A program made the position numbers and the translations under genes. From Treponema sp. (GTDB taxonomy: Bacteria; Spirochaetota; Spirochaetia; Treponematales; Breznakiellaceae), in contig JAISMJ010000054.1 in assembly GCA_031276815.1 (NCBI GenBank), forward strand, positions 1-39,914: DNA of 39,914 bases, read 5' to 3'. The notes under the pieces are model-generated. The model ran no database searches. It was not told where the DNA came from and worked only from the letters and a program-made list of their open reading frames with translations. Positions 36,635 to 39,914 of this stretch are shown in pieces; within the stretch, counting starts at the first letter, position 1; each line of letters starts with the position of its first letter.

Positions 36635-38878
36635 TCATTCTTCGTTTGTTTCCCAGTTTCCCGTTGTATCTCCCACGCCCCCTGCTGATGTGTCGTTGAA
36701 TGTCCATGTACCACCATGGATGCCGCCTATTCTTTTGACGTAGAGCGTAACTGCAGGACCGGCGGTAGAGTTACGCAGTGTTGTACTGTTTCTTAGATAA
36801 ATCGCGTGTCCCTTCCCTGATGTGGCGGTGTTGTCGGTTACATTGCCGTTGCCGGCGATGGCATCGGCGTCGCCATAAATAGTCCCGCCTTTTTTGGTGA
36901 ACGTTCCTGTCCCGATATACACTCCGCCGCCGGCGTAGGTCTCATGGTCGAATAAGGGGTCTGTGGCGGGAGTGGAATGGTAGACGGTATTGCCCGAAAT
37001 TTCCCCGCCGTTCATGATGAAAATTCCACTCCAGAAAACTACTCCGCCGCCTTCAGCGCCGGAGTAGTTTTCGCCATAGAAGGCGGCAGCGGTATTGCCA
37101 GAGATTTTCCCACCGTTCATGATGAACGTTCCGCCGTCATACATCCCGCCGCCGACATATACCCCGCCGCCGTAGAAGGCGGTATTGCCCGATATTTCCC
37201 CGCCGTTCATGGTGAACGTCCCCCCATCTTCGACCTCCACTCCGCCGCCGGAGGCGCCGGTATTGTCCGAGATTTCCCCGTCGTTCATGGTAAACGTTCC
37301 CCCATCCCTGACATACACCCCGCTGCTGTTGGAGAGGGAGGTATTGTCCGAGATTTTCCCGCTGTCCATGATAAACGTTCCGCCATTCCCAACAGACACC
37401 CCGCCGCCGGAGGTGTCGGCGGAATTACCCGATATTACCCCGCTGTCCATGATAAACGTTCCGCCATCCCCGACAGACACCCCGCCGCCGTAGTTGTTGA
37501 CGATATTGTCCGATATTATCCCATCGCTCATAGTGAACGTTCCGCCATCCCCGACATACACTCCGCCGCCGTAGTCGTCGTAGGAGAGGGTGTTGGAGGT
37601 ATTACCCGATATTACCCCGCCGTTCATGGTGAGAGTCCCGCCATCCCCGACATACACCCCGCCGCCGTAGGAGGAGGATGGGTAGGAGGAGTAGGCGGAA
37701 TTACCCGATATTACCCCGCCGTTCATGGTGAGAGTCCCGTTATCCTCGACATACACCCCGCCGCCGTAGGAGTCGGAGTCGGAGTGGTAATTCCTATTCC
37801 CGGTAATAACAACGCCGTCGTTCAGTTCCAGCGTTCCGCCTGTATTCACCGTTATCAAGGCGGCGGCATTGTCTACATCTTGCCCTTTGCCCCGGAGGGT
37901 AATATTCTTCAAGGTGAGCGTAACCCCGCTCCCGACAGTGATAAGCGAACCGCTTCCGCTCAAGCTAACGGCTCTCCCGCCTCCGTCTATGGTAACGCTA
38001 ACAGACCCGTCGGCAGGGGAAACGCTGACCGGCGCCATACTTTCATCGCCCGCCCCAAGGACATACACCCTGTCCGCTCCGTCTGATAAGCCGCTTATGC
38101 CGCTCAACACAGCGGCAAGGCTTGTTTCCGTGTGTATATCCGTAGCCGCGAAATCTCCGGTTTCAAATACGGCGTAGTCCGTTCCCATCGCTGTAGTCTG
38201 TCCGGGATAGACATGGGCAATATCGCTCCAATTAAGTACGCCATTCGCTGTGTACAAGTCAATCCCAAGACGGTAGTACCCGCCGGAGAGGGTCAGCTCG
38301 CCGGACTTCGTTTTTGTCCCGCCGCCGGACGGTGAGGTTTCAAGCAGATCAACCGTTCGCGCTAACGTCCCGTCTTCCCAGCCGTATACCCTCAGCCAGC
38401 CTTTGAGTACCGCGTCCGGAAATGTTACCGCATAGCTCAAGGTTCCGTCTCCCCCTTCGGTCTTTATCTTCATCGCAACGCTTACAGGAGTAGTCTCCCC
38501 GCTCCGCACTTCAATGTTGCTTGCGCTTCCTTCCAGTACCGCCGTTCCGTTCTTATATCCCGTTACCGCAAGGTTCCACGTCCCCGCTTCCAGATCAACC
38601 GCGGCTTCCCCGCCGCCTTCAAGCGAAACGTTTGTCTCAACGCCGTAACCGGAAACAGGGGTAAACGTCAGCGTATAAGATAAGGCAGCGTAATTTTCTG
38701 TGTTTTCCGGCATAAGGGTTCGCGCCCCTTCCGCCCGTGTCCCGATCCGTATCAGCGCACGTCCCGTTCCCGCGCTTTCTTCTTGAAGCCGTGGGTTCAG
38801 CGTGTCCGCGCATCCCGCAAAGATTCCTAATGATACTATTCCCAGAACCGTCATAATAACCATAGAGAGCTTCTTCAT
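36635..38878 (-). CDS. Surface lipoprotein with polymorphic-outer-membrane-protein-like beta-helix repeats (ORF opens at 38926)
   Basis: MKKLSMVIMTVLGIVSLGIFAGC lipobox; about 11 units GTFTMNGGEISGNTA..GGGVYVGDG; GAGGAAA RBS. Confidence 0.88.
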   Translation of the reverse strand: MKKLSMVIMTVLGIVSLGIFAGCADTLNPRLQEESAGTGRALIRIGTRAEGARTLMPENTENYAALSYTLTFTPVSGYGVETNVSLEGGGEAAVDLEAGTWNLAVTGYKNGTAVLEGSASNIEVRSGETTPVSVAMKIKTEGGDGTLSYAVTFPDAVLKGWLRVYGWEDGTLARTVDLLETSPSGGGTKTKSGELTLSGGYYRLGIDLYTANGVLNWSDIAHVYPGQTTAMGTDYAVFETGDFAATDIHTETSLAAVLSGISGLSDGADRVYVLGAGDESMAPVSVSPADGSVSVTIDGGGRAVSLSGSGSLITVGSGVTLTLKNITLRGKGQDVDNAAALITVNTGGTLELNDGVVITGNRNYHSDSDSYGGGVYVEDNGTLTMNGGVISGNSAYSSYPSSSYGGGVYVGDGGTLTMNGGVISGNTSNTLSYDDYGGGVYVGDGGTFTMSDGIISDNIVNNYGGGVSVGDGGTFIMDSGVISGNSADTSGGGVSVGNGGTFIMDSGKISDNTSLSNSSGVYVRDGGTFTMNDGEISDNTGASGGGVEVEDGGTFTMNGGEISGNTAFYGGGVYVGGGMYDGGTFIMNGGKISGNTAAAFYGENYSGAEGGGVVFWSGIFIMNGGEISGNTVYHSTPATDPLFDHETYAGGGVYIGTGTFTKKGGTIYGDADAIAGNGNVTDNTATSGKGHAIYLRNSTTLRNSTAGPAVTLYVKRIGGIHGGTWTFNDTSAGGVGDTTGNWETNEE
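36900..37830 (-). repeat. Degenerate tandem repeats encoding GTxTMNGGxISGNT...GGGVYVxDG units
   Basis: Recurring ccgttcatggtgaacgtcccgccatccccgacatacaccccgccgccg, roughly 78-100 bp period. Confidence 0.88.
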
Positions 38879-38922
38879 AAATTTCCTCGTTTGTATTGTG
38901 GTATTCGTCATATCCCGCCTCC

Positions 38923-39813
38923 TCATTGTTCAACCGTAAAAGAGCCGGATTTTGCATATATTACGCCGTTACGGGTAACTTCCACGCTTATCTGACGGAT
39001 TCCCGCACCGTAATCCGCTGCGTTCAGGACGATGCTTTCGCTATTCGCTTTAATCGTCCCGTCCACCCGCCAGCGGTACGAGCCGTATTCCCCATTCACC
39101 GTAAGCGCGTGTTGAGTAGGTTTCCCGTCCGCGCCGTTTTTGGAAAGGATAATGGCGTCCGAAAAAGCGTCAACCGCCGCATCCTCCGGATAAATCAGCG
39201 TAACCGTTCCCCGCCCCGGCGCTGGAACCGTATCGGTACCCGCCGTCCATTTGGCGTATACGGTAAGAGCCGCCGTTACCGGAGTCGCCGCGGTAAATGG
39301 CGTACCGCCGCCATGTTGGGCTGTGAACCAGCCGTCAAAGGCATATCCTGTCTTTGTGGGTATGGGCAGGGTTCCCGCCGTATCGCCGGAAACAACCTGT
39401 ATGCTTGACGGCGTAACGCTCCCGCCGTCCGCGTTAAACGTTACCGTATATTTCGTTGGCGCGGTATCTCCCCACCGCGCGAATACCTCTCTATCGGCTG
39501 TTACAACCGTCGCTGTGGTAAAGGAACTTCCCCAATCATTGTTTGTTGTTCCATTTGTAGCGTACCAACCCCAAAAGACAGTAGCGCCGTCTGTTTTGGT
39601 TGGCGTGGGCAGAGAGCTTACCGTTTTACCAGCTTCCACCGTTACGCTTGACGGGGAGACGCTTCCGCCGTTAGCGTTAAACGTTACCGTATATTTCGTT
39701 GGCGCGCCCGGCGGATCATCATCTCCCGCATCGCACCCAATCATCGCTATTCCACATGCCAGCGCAACGCTGATCATGCCCGCAAAAAACACGTTAAACA
39801 CGTTCTTTTTCAT
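38923..39813 (-). CDS. Lipoprotein with two InlB_B (Listeria-Bacteroides)-type repeats (ORF opens at 39837)
   Basis: Lipobox AMIGC; two copies of KYTVTFNANGGSVxPSSxxVxxGxTxxxLPxPTKT...W; GGAGG RBS before 39813. Confidence 0.88.
   Translation of the reverse strand: MKKNVFNVFFAGMISVALACGIAMIGCDAGDDDPPGAPTKYTVTFNANGGSVSPSSVTVEAGKTVSSLPTPTKTDGATVFWGWYATNGTTNNDWGSSFTTATVVTADREVFARWGDTAPTKYTVTFNADGGSVTPSSIQVVSGDTAGTLPIPTKTGYAFDGWFTAQHGGGTPFTAATPVTAALTVYAKWTAGTDTVPAPGRGTVTLIYPEDAAVDAFSDAIILSKNGADGKPTQHALTVNGEYGSYRWRVDGTIKANSESIVLNAADYGAGIRQISVEVTRNGVIYAKSGSFTVEQ
39431..39706. repeat. 33-bp perfect direct repeat pair within InlB_B-like coding units
   Basis: GCGTTAAACGTTACCGTATATTTCGTTGGCGCG at 39431-39463 and 39674-39706. 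Confidence 0.9.
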
Positions 39814-39914
39814 CCTTACCTCCTCTGGTAAAAACATCCCGCCGCAGGCTGTCGCTCCGCGGCGGTTCCAAATGAACCGGAGTAAACGAAGGTAATAGTA
39901 GAAACCGGAAAACA

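Noticed and set aside
36977-38086. 369-aa + strand ORF opposite the repeat lipoprotein
   Set aside because: Low-complexity mirror of the coding repeats (HPAAV/FPAVHDERSAIPD); the minus strand has lipobox, RBS, terminator and recognisable repeats.

Overview
The window looks like a chromosomal segment of a spirochaete, most likely a host-associated (termite-gut-like) Treponema; this is inferred from gene content and codon style and was not checked by search. It is mostly conventional: a BatC/BatD-like pair, an Smr protein, infA, gatC-gatA, tRNA-Lys(TTT), a PdxK-type kinase, GH2 beta-galactosidase plus a sugar ABC transporter, a two-component system, a GH94 chitobiose-phosphorylase-like gene divergent from a second sugar ABC transporter with a GNAT, a livJHMGF operon, eno, mazG, a MATE transporter and two repeat-rich surface lipoproteins. 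The strongest unusual signals are: (1) a 14-C tract at 15978-15991 that puts the receiver and LuxR-type HTH domains of a NarL-family response regulator out of frame, a candidate phase-variable switch (12 or 15 C would restore the frame); (2) two different internally deleted remnants of one IS5-like element (229 and 384 bp), each followed by degenerate 21-bp repeats; (3) a decayed TnpB / IS200-IS605 right end lying between the apparent eno promoter and the eno start codon; (4) an untracked frameshifted pseudogene at 6461-6780; (5) a putative chitobiose operon carrying a GNAT that resembles the acetyltransferase-like domain of O-GlcNAcase. No CRISPR array, prophage or complete transposon was seen.
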